NCBI GenBank assembly: GCA_009760885.1
Contig: CM019709.1
Span: 32,267,906 to 32,331,905 of the forward strand
DNA from: Achatina immaculata
Taxonomy: Eukaryota; Mollusca; Gastropoda; Stylommatophora; Achatinidae
Length of the DNA: 64,000 nt
Reading direction: 5' to 3'
The translations under genes were made by a program, and so were the position numbers. The notes below the pieces were generated by a model. It had not been told where the DNA came from and ran no database searches. It saw only the letters and a program-made list of their open reading frames with translations. This document shows positions 1 through 12,800 of the stretch, piece by piece (the first letter of the stretch is position 1; every line of letters starts with the position of its first letter).

Positions 1-618
1 AACTCAGAGCCATATTCTGTTAAGTACTAACTGATGGTAGTCTATATTACCAGTCTGCTCCACAAATTCTGTACATTTTTTGTGCATGTCAGAAATCTTT
101 CATGTTAAGTCCGGATCTATGTAAGTCTGGGTCTGTCAGCATAACATTATCTACAGCATATATAACATTACTTTACAACCTTCTTCTTCCGAATCACCGA
201 GATCCACTGCTGCTAACAAGACTTGTCTCCATTCCTCTAAGTTCTTGACCTCTCTTTGCCAACTGTTGATTCCAAAAGCCAGTACATCTTCTTACAGGTT
301 GTCTCGCCATTGTTGTCTAGGTCTACCCCCTTTTATCACTTCTGTATAGGACATCTCTGTTCATCTATCCTCCTCCGTTCTCTCTACATGCCTCAGCCTG
401 CTGTTACTCTTAATGGCTGTTATATAACATTAAGCTTGTAAAATTCAGATGATTTTTTTAAAAACACTAAAACTAAAAAATAACAGCAACTGTAAGGACA
501 CATAAAATGCTGATTAAAAAAAAAAAAAAATCTGGCATAAACAATCTGAAACTAAAACAAAATGAAAATGAAAAAGTTTACAATGGCTAACATCAAACAC
601 TGAGCTAACCACACTCAC
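1..618. other. PTP intron sequence with a possible LINE 3' fragment
   Basis: No exon recognised. Bases about 180-340, read on the minus strand, resemble the basic GRPRQQWRDN-type tail that ends several non-LTR retrotransposon ORFs. This is a weak, short match. Confidence 0.35.
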
Positions 619-828
619 TATAACCAGACAGGAATCCACAAGGCAGAAGGTTCCAGATCGTCCAATGCCTGCGCTGCAGTGAATTATAGCTGGTCCAACA
701 TCAGACTCCAGAAAACCAGTCTCCCGGACTGAGTGAAGGAAATGAAGGAATGCATTTGGGGATGATGGCACCCCGAAATCTGGCCATGTTGTATAATGGA
801 AATGAAGAATATCTCGCCTGTCACCGGT
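619..828 (-). CDS. PTPN1: PTP exon 6 (WPD loop and catalytic P-loop)
   Basis: 210 nt, AG acceptor and GTGAGT donor. Reads [20 protein letters not shown], then [15 protein letters not shown] and LVDSCLVI. All the P-loop residues needed for catalysis (H, C, R, S/T) are present. The next exon is beyond the left edge or not recognisable in bases 1-618. Confidence 0.95.
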
Positions 829-3800
829 CTGGAGACGACAGTAATAAAATGTTACATGACATATCAAAAATTATATATATATGCTTCAAAAACAATAATA
901 CATTAATAAGTGTCTGCTGCACTAAACATCACTCTTCACATTCTCTTTTATTTAATCAGAAGTCTCTTGCACTCATACACGATTCTCAGCACTCTCTTGT
1001 ACTCAGTCATGATTCTCAGCACTCTCTTGCACTCATTCATGATTCTCTGCACCCTCTTGCACTCATTCATGATTCTTTGTACCCTCTTGCACTCATTCAT
1101 GATTCTTTGCACTCTCTTGCACTCATCATGATTCTCAGCACTCTCTTGCACTCATTCATGATTCTCTGCACCCTCTTGCACTCATTCATGATTCTTTGTA
1201 CCCTCTTGCACTCATTCATGATTCTTTGCACTCTCTTGCACTCATCATGATTCTCAGCACTCTCTTGCACTCATTCATGATTCTCTGCACCCTCTTGCAT
1301 TCATTCATGATTCTTTGCACCCTCTTGCACTCATTCTCAGCACTCTCTTGCACTCAGTCATGATTCTCAGCACCCTGCTGCACTCAACCATCATTACAAC
1401 TTCAGCACAGTGTATGAAAGCATTGGTTTATTCTTCCTGTTATCAAACAATTAACAAAGAGCAAGTAACTCACTTCTAAGTGTTCCAGCTCTAAAGTTCT
1501 GAGAGTAAACTGCTGAAACTCTTGCTCTGCCATCAATGTCACCCTCAAACCACATTCCTGGAAGTACATCTCCTGGTCATAACCATAGTCTGCTCCAAGA
1601 GGCCAGTACTGGGAGCATTTCAGCTGCAAAAACAAAGAAAATAGAACCATACATTTTTTTCCCAACAATCTCTTCAATGCAAGACAAAATGTTAGCAGCA
1701 GAATCGATATGATAATACATCACCATTTTAAATAAGGATTCTAAACAGTTTTAGTGTTATGTGTTAGAAAAGTATCAGCAGTAATGATATATATATATAA
1801 AATTCAAGGGCTTGGTTACATTGTTAAAGACTGGGTTACATTATTGTTATAAGAAAGAAAACTGAATCCACCAAACAAACAGAAAAGAACTTTGGTAAGT
1901 TATAGACATGAACATCTGTGCGGTACCCGCAGGCTCATGAAGTGGTTATAAACCAACAACTCAAGACTTCTAAGACTCATGACCCAGTGACAACCTTACC
2001 CCAATTTCAGAATGTCAGAAGCTTACAGGGACAAAATGGAGGGGGGAGGGTGACTTCTCTGATGATTTGAGCAGTTGCGTTGTTGCTGTGTTCTCTGCTC
2101 TCTACAACAGTTTCATATGTGCGCCCCCCCACACACACACACACAAACAACATAAGAGATAATAATGGTGTGCACAAGGGATAATGTTAAATATTTGTGA
2201 TACACTTGTCATTCATATAACATACCATACAGTATTAACTCTTAATCTACTAAACAACATCCATGACCTATGAACTTTTTTTTTTTTGTAATACAAAATC
2301 TCAACCATGTTGCTTTACTGAGAAATGACATGGTGCTTGTTCTTACATTTATGGAAGCTGAGTGCGGTATCAAGGTGAAGAAACTAGAGAGTCATTATTG
2401 CCAATATTTCTACAAAAGATGCACATTATGATGATTATGGTATAAATTAAAATTGCAAACTCCTGTCTATGGATCAAACCTTCTTGAATGTAGCTTTTTT
2501 TTTTTTTTTTTTAAATTGTGCACACAAAAAAAAGCCATTTAAATGGCTTATGGCAGGTAAAGAGTTGAACTATCCAATGACAAATTTGTAACATTCCACA
2601 CTAAACTGTCCAGTCATATTCTATTAGCACTCCACATAACACAGTTGAAGCACTCAAGTATGCTCTTACCGCGCCTTTCTCTACAACTCTGTTCAGCATG
2701 ACAATCGCCTTTGACTCCTGTTCCCATACCATCTGCCAGAAGTCACTCATTGTGTGTTCTAAAGGGCCCTAGAAAAGGGGAATATACAAGCAAAAGAGTT
2801 CATTTATTAAGACTCCTATTACACTTCTGTTCCATTACTGAAGTGTTCTTTGTTCATTTCTACACTTTCTGTTTCTGTCCCGCGTCCCTGACTGCTAAAA
2901 ACCACTTATTAACCCATAGTTAACTCGGCTATGCAAAACTAAAACACACACGTCCCATGGTAACTTGTTACCAGATGCTGCATCCACTCTCACTGCATGT
3001 ACCTCAGTTTAACTGTGCCGGTAATGAAACTTTGGTAATTATAAAATAGCCTCATGGTAATTGAGGAAGCAGAGTATTTCACATATGTAGGCAGCATAGT
3101 GGATAAAGGTGGGGGAACGGAAAGGATGTTAAAGCTAGAATAGCAAAGACCAGGACAGCATTTATCCAACTTAACAAAATATGGTCATCTAAGAACATTA
3201 AAAACAAGAAACAAACTTAGGCTTTTCAATACAAACGTAAAGACTGTCCTACTATATGGTTCGGAGACATGGGTTATGACCAAGACAATACAACAGAGGA
3301 TACAAATATTTATGAACTACTGCTTGAGGAGGATTTTAAACATTAAATGGCAGGACAAGATCAGGAGCGAGGAGGTCTGGGAAAGTGTAGGACAAGAACC
3401 TATAAATCATGTCTAGGAAGTGGAGGTGGAATGGCCACACTCTGAGGAAACCCGACACCAGCATAGTAAGACAGGCACTGACATGGAATCCTCAAGGAAA
3501 CAGGAAACATGGAAGACCTAGACTTACTTGGAGAAGAGAAATTATGAAAGTGCTCAGAGACAAGGGATACACATGGAAGGAAGCACAGAATAATTCCAAA
3601 AACAGGGATGACTGGAGAGACTTTATCTGTGGCCTATACTCTCAAGGGGGTGAAAGGCGATGATGATGATGAGTAATGAAACATGAATGCATGTTGAATA
3701 CAAACACTGTATAAAGTAGTGGAACATTGTTCTATGTCTACAGCTGAGGCTGTCTGACAGTGATTTTCTGAACAATTTGTCACATGGTGGGAATGAAACT

Positions 3801-6800
3801 GAGAAATTACTTGACATTGTAAAGGAGTTAGCAAAACTTCTTTACTCAGGATTCTCAAGTAGCTGTCAATTGTAGCAAACAAATGACAAGGAAATAAAAC
3901 TATCCCCATTTTCAGAATAGACCAAGCAAAGACTGCACATTTCTGAGAATGACAAACATATTATCCAACACATCCTTGTCAATGAATGTTAGAAAACGAA
4001 GTCTAAAATGCTATATTGAACCTATCTTGTTATATTGAAGTAACTCATGGACAATAGGCAGGTCTGCACAAAAATCATTGGAAGCAGTAGAAATGTGGTT
4101 TATTAGAAGAATGTTGCAAATTCCCTGGACAGCAAAAATAACTAATGAAGAATGTTTGAGAAGAGCTGGAGAGACAACAAATCTTCTCAACAAAATAAGA
4201 GAGAGACAATGTACTGTCATAGGATATGCAATGAGAAGAGGGGGAATTGAAAATATTATAACAACAGGAAAAAATAGAGGAAAGAAGAGCCAGAGAAGAC
4301 CAAGAGAAATGATACTGGACAGTCTGACGGGATGGTGTGAGAGGAGATCACCAACTGAGCTGATGCCCTGCATGAAGGATCGTGTACTCTGGAGAAACAC
4401 AACAACCAATGCCAGTCGGCACAGCACCTGATAATGATGATCCCCATTTTCAACAAACTGCTCATGAATTCTGACAATTTTTGTAGCACAGATCATAAGT
4501 AAGAGACCAGCCTTCCTCAAGGAACACAAGGAGACCCACATAATTTTTGCAAAATGAAAAAAGAAAGAAAAAAAAAGAAGGGAGGAGGAAGTGTTGTTTG
4601 AAATGAATTAATCCTGTGCTCCACAAATATCATTTCTTCTTATTTGGCGTTAACCCTTAAAAGTGTACTGATTGTGTTGCATCCTAATTAAGTGCCTTTT
4701 GCGCCCCAAAACACTGACTTCAGCACGGCAGTTTTTAGATCAGGTTCACCTTCGCATTTCACTTGGCCAGATTACTGTCTGTTTCGAGGGACACCACCGG
4801 GAGGTAGAAAAGGGTCTCAGTTAGCTATGGTTTGGCCAACCCTAAAGCAAGCAGGCAGCCACGGATCACTGTCTGCTACCTCATTCATCTTGACTACAGC
4901 AACTTTGTTGCTCTCAGATCTGCCCCCCCCCCCCCCCCCCAATATATTCATGAAATTAACACCCGAAGGAAAACTATTCCGACAAAGACAACCCAATGGA
5001 GTCTGGACAGACAGCAAGCAACACAGTTGGGACACCATAAAAAGCCCTGATGCAATCCTGGGATATATCTTACACCTCAAGTCCTTCCCATGCCATTAAA
5101 CGTCACATTGGGTTCACATTGTAGTTTGCCACATACTGTTTTCAGCAAGTTTTTCAAGCTCATTATGGATTTTATGCCCACTCAACAATGTTCCCTTTCG
5201 AGTTTCACATGGCTGACCTCTCTTTCTTTGTGCTGTTGTGTCCCATCTGATAAGCTTGATCTCACAGCATATCTTGAGATAAGCAGAAATAATCTTGGAG
5301 AGAGCACTCGGTCAAATCACTCCCCAATGATATGCATGGATGGATGTAGCTGTGATCTGACTTCCAAGTTATAATACTAAAAACACTGATAGGAAGTCAA
5401 ATGGGCAATAGATTGTAGCAGCTTTCTGTAATTTCCCAATCTATTATCTCATTAAAACAGGCTTACATAGCAAACAAATAATGAACTTTGCTGCAGTTCA
5501 TCTCAATCTCAATACTGCTGACTGGTTCAGAAGAATGGAACAACCAGTGCAGGTTTTTACAGCCAACATCACAGAAGGTGACAGAGTGTTGCAGACAACG
5601 CCTGATTCTCACCAGGACTTCCAGATGCTTCTCCAACTGCCTTCCTTCACTCGTGAATAATCTCCTTACAAGACAAATGAGGTCTGGACTCAAAAGAGTT
5701 GTCTTCTTCTAGGTGAACTACCATGTGAGATTACAGCGCTTTGTCGGCCTAGACCCTTATCTTCTGTTATTTTATTTTTGTTAACAAAGAAACATCCTCA
5801 TTACACCAGTGAGAAGAGAAAAAAAAATGTAATCAAAGAAAACTGGTAGGAGTGTTTCCTTTTTATCCTTTTATCTCTGAAAAAAAAAAAATTGGTTTTT
5901 TTTTGCCAAATACTGACTGTATCAAATTTTGTCTTTTCTTTTTCTTCCTCAAATGGGAATGTTTTCATTTGTAAAACTACAATGCCATACTTTCAATCTC
6001 TGCATCAATTTTTAACCACAGTCATTACACTCATTTCAAACCATACATTAAAAAAAAACAACAAGAAAACCAAATATTTGTTATATCTCAGACAATGAAC
6101 AGTTGTTACACCTACCTGAGTGAGAATGTACTTTCTGTTTGCTTCTGGGACCTCAATAAAGCTGGCATTGATGTAGTCATTGTCTCCATACAGACTGACT
6201 CTGCTGTGATCATCTTCCATTGTAAGGTATGAAAATTTAACCAGATTACAACTAACAACATTACTATATAAGGCATGATCATGCAATTAAATAATTAAAA
6301 CAAAAACTACTTTCTTCATCTAGTGTGACTCAAAGACCCATTTTCACAGAACTGAATTTGTGTCTCTTCCTATTTTTCCTCATCCACCAATCACCCAACA
6401 TGCAGTGAAATCCAGTACACCTCACAATATCTTTTAAGCCTGTATACCTAAACAGTGACCTGGGAAGTACAATATCGCCTGGAGGTCATGGAAATATAGT
6501 TCCTTAGAAGAATGTCAAAGATACCATGGACAACGAAAAGAACAAAGAAAGAGGTCCTGAAAGAGGCAAAAGAAGAAGAGAGAGACAGGCAATAACAAAA
6601 TTTAGGAGGAAATTTTCCAAATTCATAGGACATGTCATGAAAGCAGGTGGGTGGGATATATGATAATAACTGGGACAATAGATGGCTAAAGAGACTGGGC
6701 AGACAAAGAGAGAAGATGATAGATGGAGAGATGAAGTGGCACAGAGAAAGAACACCAGCCCAGCTCATAATTAACACCCGAAACAGAAAATCATGGAAAA

Positions 6801-9800
6801 CCATGACCGCCAATACCTGTTGCCACGGCACTAGACAGAGATACCTACATATGTTCTGAGAAAATACCTTTTTTACAACTGGGTCAACTGGAGGGTGACG
6901 GTAGTGGGTGCAGCATCACATCTGCCCTATAGTCCAAGAAACCATCTTATCAGTCTGGCTACTCCTTTCACACCAAAGACTGATGACTGCTACATGGCAA
7001 GAAGTTCTATGGCCCACTATATACTACAAAGTTAAAAAGGATAGAACTCTCCCTTTTCATGGACTCAGCTTCTCACTCTCAGCTTTGTTTCTCTCCCACT
7101 ACTTTTTTTTTTTGCTCCCTAATGTGTGTTAGATACCTATACCAAAGGTTAGCTCAGGCATCAGGGATGTGGAGCTGACACATGATCATGGAGAACATCT
7201 GGCTGCAGTGTCAGAAGACATCAGATTACACTTCACCCATGACTTCCAGCGAGTGAAATAGAAAGTAGGATATGTGAAATTCACGTTTATAAATGAGGGT
7301 CTCTGGCTCAGTCCAGACAGTGATTATCTTCAGCTTTTCAAGCCATTAAGGCTCATTGCTGGTGATAAAAGTTCACCTCCATTCCTCTCTATTCCTAATC
7401 TTCCCTCTCCAGTTGGTGACACCAACAGCGCTAATGCAAAAGAAAAATAAAAAACAGCATTCCCTTGCTCCCCTTGAAGTAGAATGAGATCACAATAAAA
7501 TATTCCAATAAATCTAGTAATAGCCATTACAAATATAGAAAGCTACCTGCTCCTATAAACATTCCAAGAAATCTAGCTACAGTCATCTCAAACACAGATG
7601 GCTACATGCTCCTATAAACATTCCAAGAAATCTAGCTACAGTCATCTCAGACACGGATGGCTACCTGCTCCCATAAACATTCCAAGAAATCTAGCGACAG
7701 TCGTCTCAAACACAGGTGGCTACCTGCTCCCATAAACATTCCAAGAAATCTAGCTACAGTCATCTCAAACACAGATGGCTACCTGCTCCCATAAACATTC
7801 CAAGAAATCTAGCGACAGTCGTCTCAAACACAGGTGGCTACCTGCTCCCATAAACATTCCAAGAAATCTAGCGACAGTCATCTCAAACACAGATGGCTAC
7901 CTGCTCCCATAAGCATTCCAAGAAATCTAGCTACAGTCATCTCAAACACAGATGGCTACCTGCTCCCATAAACATTCCAAGAAATCTAGCTACAGTCATC
8001 TCAAACACAGATGGCTACCTGCTCCCATAAACATTCCAAGAAATCTAGCTACAGTCATCTCAAACACAGATGGCTACCTGCTCCCATAAACGTTCCAAGA
8101 AATCTAGCGACAGTCATCTCAAACACAGATGGCTACCTGCTCCCATAAACATTCCAAGAAATGTAGTGACAGTCATCTCAAACACAGATGGCTACCTGCT
8201 CCCATAAACATTCCAAGAAATGTAGTGACAGTTATCTTACACAAGGAAGGCTATCTGCTCACATAAATACTACTTTCTCTTAAGCAACTCACACTCTCAT
8301 ATAATTTATTATCTTAACAAAATAGCAAATAACGATACCATAATTCACTCAACGTACCTAATTTTACATTCTATGCTCAATAATTAAAATATGCTCTCTT
8401 TTCTTAAACCGTACACTTTCCTAAACTTATCTTCCACACTGAACACAGACAACTGCATCTGCCCAGTAATACCTTATAAACAATAAATTTTCGTTACATT
8501 CTTCATTAAAAGAAAAAATCCTTGTAAATATTATGCAAATACTTACATGGGCTGACGTCTCTATAGCGATTTTTGCGCCGATTTTCTGGTTCTCTTGCAC
8601 ATTTTGTGGAAAAGGCGTCACTACTTGTTGCCAGGGCTGATTCATTTTATAACAAAAAAAAATCTAGCATGACAGGATAGTTAAGTGCTAGAGTATTTGA
8701 ATTCTATGTGTTTAACTTAAATGAAATGTTATAAGGCAACTCAGAATATCATGGATGGAAAGAAAATCAAATAAAGGGATAATGATGGGATTAAATGGTG
8801 CAGAAAACTGGCTTGTAAGCACCATCAAAATTAGAAAGCTGAGATACTTCAGGCCACATCAGGAGACACAATGGCTTGAAGAGATTGACAGCAGAAGGCA
8901 TAATGCCCGGCAAAACAGAAAAGAAATCTTGCCGCAGGTGGACTCGAATTATCATGGAAAGTCTGACTATGTCATTGTGAGGCATTTGCCAACTTGCTCA
9001 AGACTGCACTGCATTCTGGGAGGCAGTGAGAGTGGCAACATTCTTGAAAGGACACATCACATGAAGAGTGTCTAACTTCTTGAGGTAAAGAGAATGGTCT
9101 CATATCTCATTACTTTATTTCCCCAACACAAAGTATTGTGTTCTTACTTCCTCAGCTGGGTGAGCTGAAATATGTTAAGATATGCCTACAGGTGGCCATA
9201 AAGTCTGGCCACATAAGCAAATATACAAATATAGAGAAATATATGTTTATGCATGTTTTCAATACATAAGAAACAATGTATGAATATAAACTGACATTAC
9301 AGTATATATTCAATATTAATACTGTTAGAAATCACCTGGAAGAACATGCAGTTGTTCTTATTATTGTACAGCTTTGCTGCATGTAAGTCCAGCCTTCACT
9401 CTCTCTCTCTCTCTCTCTATCTCTCGCAGGCACACAAGCACACCACCACACACTCCCCTCCCCAATCCCCAGTCCTTTTTGCCCACAAAAACTGGTCCCC
9501 CAACCCACATGACACACCTGCCTTTAATGTTTAAAACACTTGTCAATTAATAACCCTATGGTCAAACTAATCACAAATACCTGATGATGATGAACTAATG
9601 ACTAAAAACTGATATCAGTAAAGTACTGTGACAGCAAACTATGTCAAGTTTCAAAACAAAGCCACCTACAAAGTATTAAACTACTAATTTCAGACTACAT
9701 TCCCAAACTGTTGGTTTAACTACTGGGTTTTCTTACATCCTTCCCGTGCTGTTAAACGCCACATAGGGCCTGCACAGTAGTTCGCCAAGATGTCCTGTCT

Positions 9801-12800
9801 TTGGCGAGTTTTTCAATCTCATCAAGGGATGTTATGCCCACTGAATTGGCTTCTCTTAACAATGTCCTCTTTAGAGTTTCACATGGTCGACCTCTTTTTC
9901 TTCAGTCTGTTGTGTTCCATTTGATAGCTTGTTTGGGGATTCTCTGATTGTTTATTCTCATCATATGACCAACATATGTCCACCTTCTTTTTTCTGATCA
10001 ACCATGAGACAGGTTGTTGTTTGCTCATCTGTCTTATCTCTGCATCGTTCTTGAATTCATTCCACTTTATACAGAGTATTTACCTTAGGCATTTGTTTTT
10101 GAAAGAGTCTAATATCTTGTCTAGCTGTTTTCCAGCTTTCACATGCATAAATGAGGGTGGATATTACATTTGAATTGAATAATCTTAACTTGGTTTTTGT
10201 GGTTATAACTTTTGAATGCAATATGTTCACACGATTCTTGAAGGTCAATGCTGCTTTGGCAAATTCGAAGCTAACTTCTCTTCTGGTATCACCATTGTGG
10301 TCTATATAGCTGCTGAGATACTGGGTTTTAGGGAGTCTTTAAAAAAAGATGCACTGAAAAAAAAAAAAAAAAACCTACAAAATTCGGGCACTGCTGCTGC
10401 ATTTTGATTTCTATTTTTGTTTTGCCTTTTTAAAATTATCCTCTTTTTGTCAGGGTTGTTGAAAAGTTTAAAAGTAACTTTTTTTTTTAGAATAAACAAA
10501 TAAATGTCTTTGATCCTCAGCAGTCCTAGAAAAAGAAAAGTTATTTGGAAACATCATATCCCTGGAAACAACAATCAAGTTTATGTTAAGATTAAAACAA
10601 AAGTGGGAACAGCTTCATTAAATAATGAGCACATAGTTGTAATGTTTTGGCTTACACTTCAGTTATACAAAGAAATATCAGTGACAATGTGAAATCAGTG
10701 CAAGAAAAAACAGATACCCTGTCTTCAATGGCTAGTAAAATAGGACTTGAAATTAACAGAGATAAAACAAAAATAATGAAACTTCTCATTAATCAAGAAG
10801 GAAAGACACATGTAGAAGCAACATCTGTTGAAGTAAACTAATTTACATATCTCGGCAGCTACACAGACCAGGAAAGGAAGTTACAATTCGAAATGCAAAA
10901 GCAGCACTGACATTCAAGAATCTTGAGAACATACGACATTCAAAAGTTATAACCACAAAAACTAAGTTAAGATTATTCAATTCAAATGTAATATTCACCC
11001 TCATTTATGCATGTGAAAGCTGGAAAACAACTAAAGAAATAGACAAGAAAATCAGAGAACCCCCAAACAAGCTATCAAGTGGAACACAACAGGCCAAAGA
11101 AAAATAGGACAACCACGTGAAACTCTAAAGAGGATATTGTTAAGAGAGGGCAGTTCAGTGGGCATAACATCCCTTGATGAGATCGAAAAACTCTCCGAAG
11201 AAAGGACATCTTGGCAAACTACCATGCAGGCCCTATGTGACGTTTAGCAGCATGGGAAGGATTGAGACTGATATCATTATCATCATCATCAGGTGCCGTG
11301 CTGACTGGCGTTGGCTATTATGCTTCTCCAGATTACACGATCCTTCATGCAGGCCATCAGCTCAGTTAGTGATCTCTCACATCATCCCGCCAGACTGTCC
11401 AGTATCATTTCTCTTGGTCTTTCTCTTGATCTTCTTCCTTCTATTTTTCCTGTTGTTATAATATTTTCAATGCCCTCTCTTCTCATTGTATGTCCTATGA
11501 AAGTACATTGTATCTCTCTTATCTTTCTGACAAGGTTTTTTGTCTCTCCAGCTCTTCTCATACATTCTTCATTAGTTATTTTTGCTGTCCAGGGGATTTG
11601 CAACATTCTTCTAATAAACCACATTTCTGCTGCTTCCAATGATTTTTGTGCAGACTTGCCTATCGTCCATGATTCACTTCAGTATAACAAGATAGGTTCA
11701 ATATAGCATTTTAGGACTCGTTTTCTAACATTCATTGATAAGGATGTGTTGGATAATATGTTTCTCATTCTCTGAAATGCAGTCTCTGCTTGTCCTATTC
11801 TGTTCCTAATTTCTGTTCTGCATTCCCCATCTGAAGAGACATACAAAGAAATAATGGACAAGGAGATGGGAAAAGAAGAGGAAATATAAATTCACAGCAA
11901 TAATATACAACAAATGAGAATGGAAAAAATAACAGAAAAATGAAACTTGCAAGAAGACAATATGAGAGCATAATAAAGTTTATACAGAATATGAAGCCAA
12001 AACTGGCATCAAATAAAGAATGGAAAAATACAAAGATGACCCCACCATATAATTATCATTCAGTCTATTCTCAGAATTTATATCTGTTACAACACATTTT
12101 GTAAGATGCTTTTATTAATGGGATATTTTAAAATTTATATATATTAAAAAAAAAAATTTCACTTCTTACAAACCACTGAATTTGACAATAAAATTATAAA
12201 CTGAATTATGAACACATCAGTGAAATCAAGCGAATGTTAGGCAATCCATAATTTATCATCAGTCTGTTGTACACTCAACTGGGTGGACCCTTTCGAGGCA
12301 GGGGGCCCGCCACTGCACCTGCCTGGTTAGTCTTCACAGTGCGACCACCATGTCTGAAAACTGCAGATATGGACATTTCATCAACGATAATGCGTGGTAC
12401 CCTGATTTTTGCAATGCGTCTTTTGGCTGGGTACCTCTGACTTCAGCATCTTTCTTTGCTATGGCAGACTGTGGTCTTGCTCAGACTGCCATGAAGACAG
12501 TGTGGATGGCCTGGCCAAAACTTTGTTTTCCAGCCTCTGGTGGCTGTACTTAAGTCCCTTCTCTATGTCAGATCCAGACAGCTTTGAGACACTCCGACTT
12601 TGGGATGAGGAACTTGATGAGTGCCTCAATGATATCCATTCCCTGCCACTTATAGTCTCCTGGCCGTTTTGTTTACATCATTCTAATAGCCATTGTTGTA
12701 AAGACCCATAGGCTTGTCATGTCCTGGATTTTGATTTTCCTCCATGTCCCCATCCATCCACCAACCTGACATTACATTTTACAAATAACAATTACTGTTG

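Noticed and set aside
948..1151. Minus-strand frame [20 protein letters not shown]
   Set aside because: Reads through the 30-bp array; not an exon despite lying next to PTP exons.
8427..8645. Minus-strand frame [14 protein letters not shown] as PTP exon 2
   Set aside because: The overlapping frame ending NRYRDVSP matches the PTP family and the splice phases; this one does not.
9183..9213. GTGGCCATAAAGTCTGGCCAC near-palindrome
   Set aside because: Short and single; resembles a transposon end but no partner end was found within the surrounding intron.
12350..12711. Two overlapping frames starting [10 protein letters not shown] and MQCVFWLG
   Set aside because: GC-richer patch without recognisable motif, splice context or frame preference. 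Possibly a diverged dispersed repeat.
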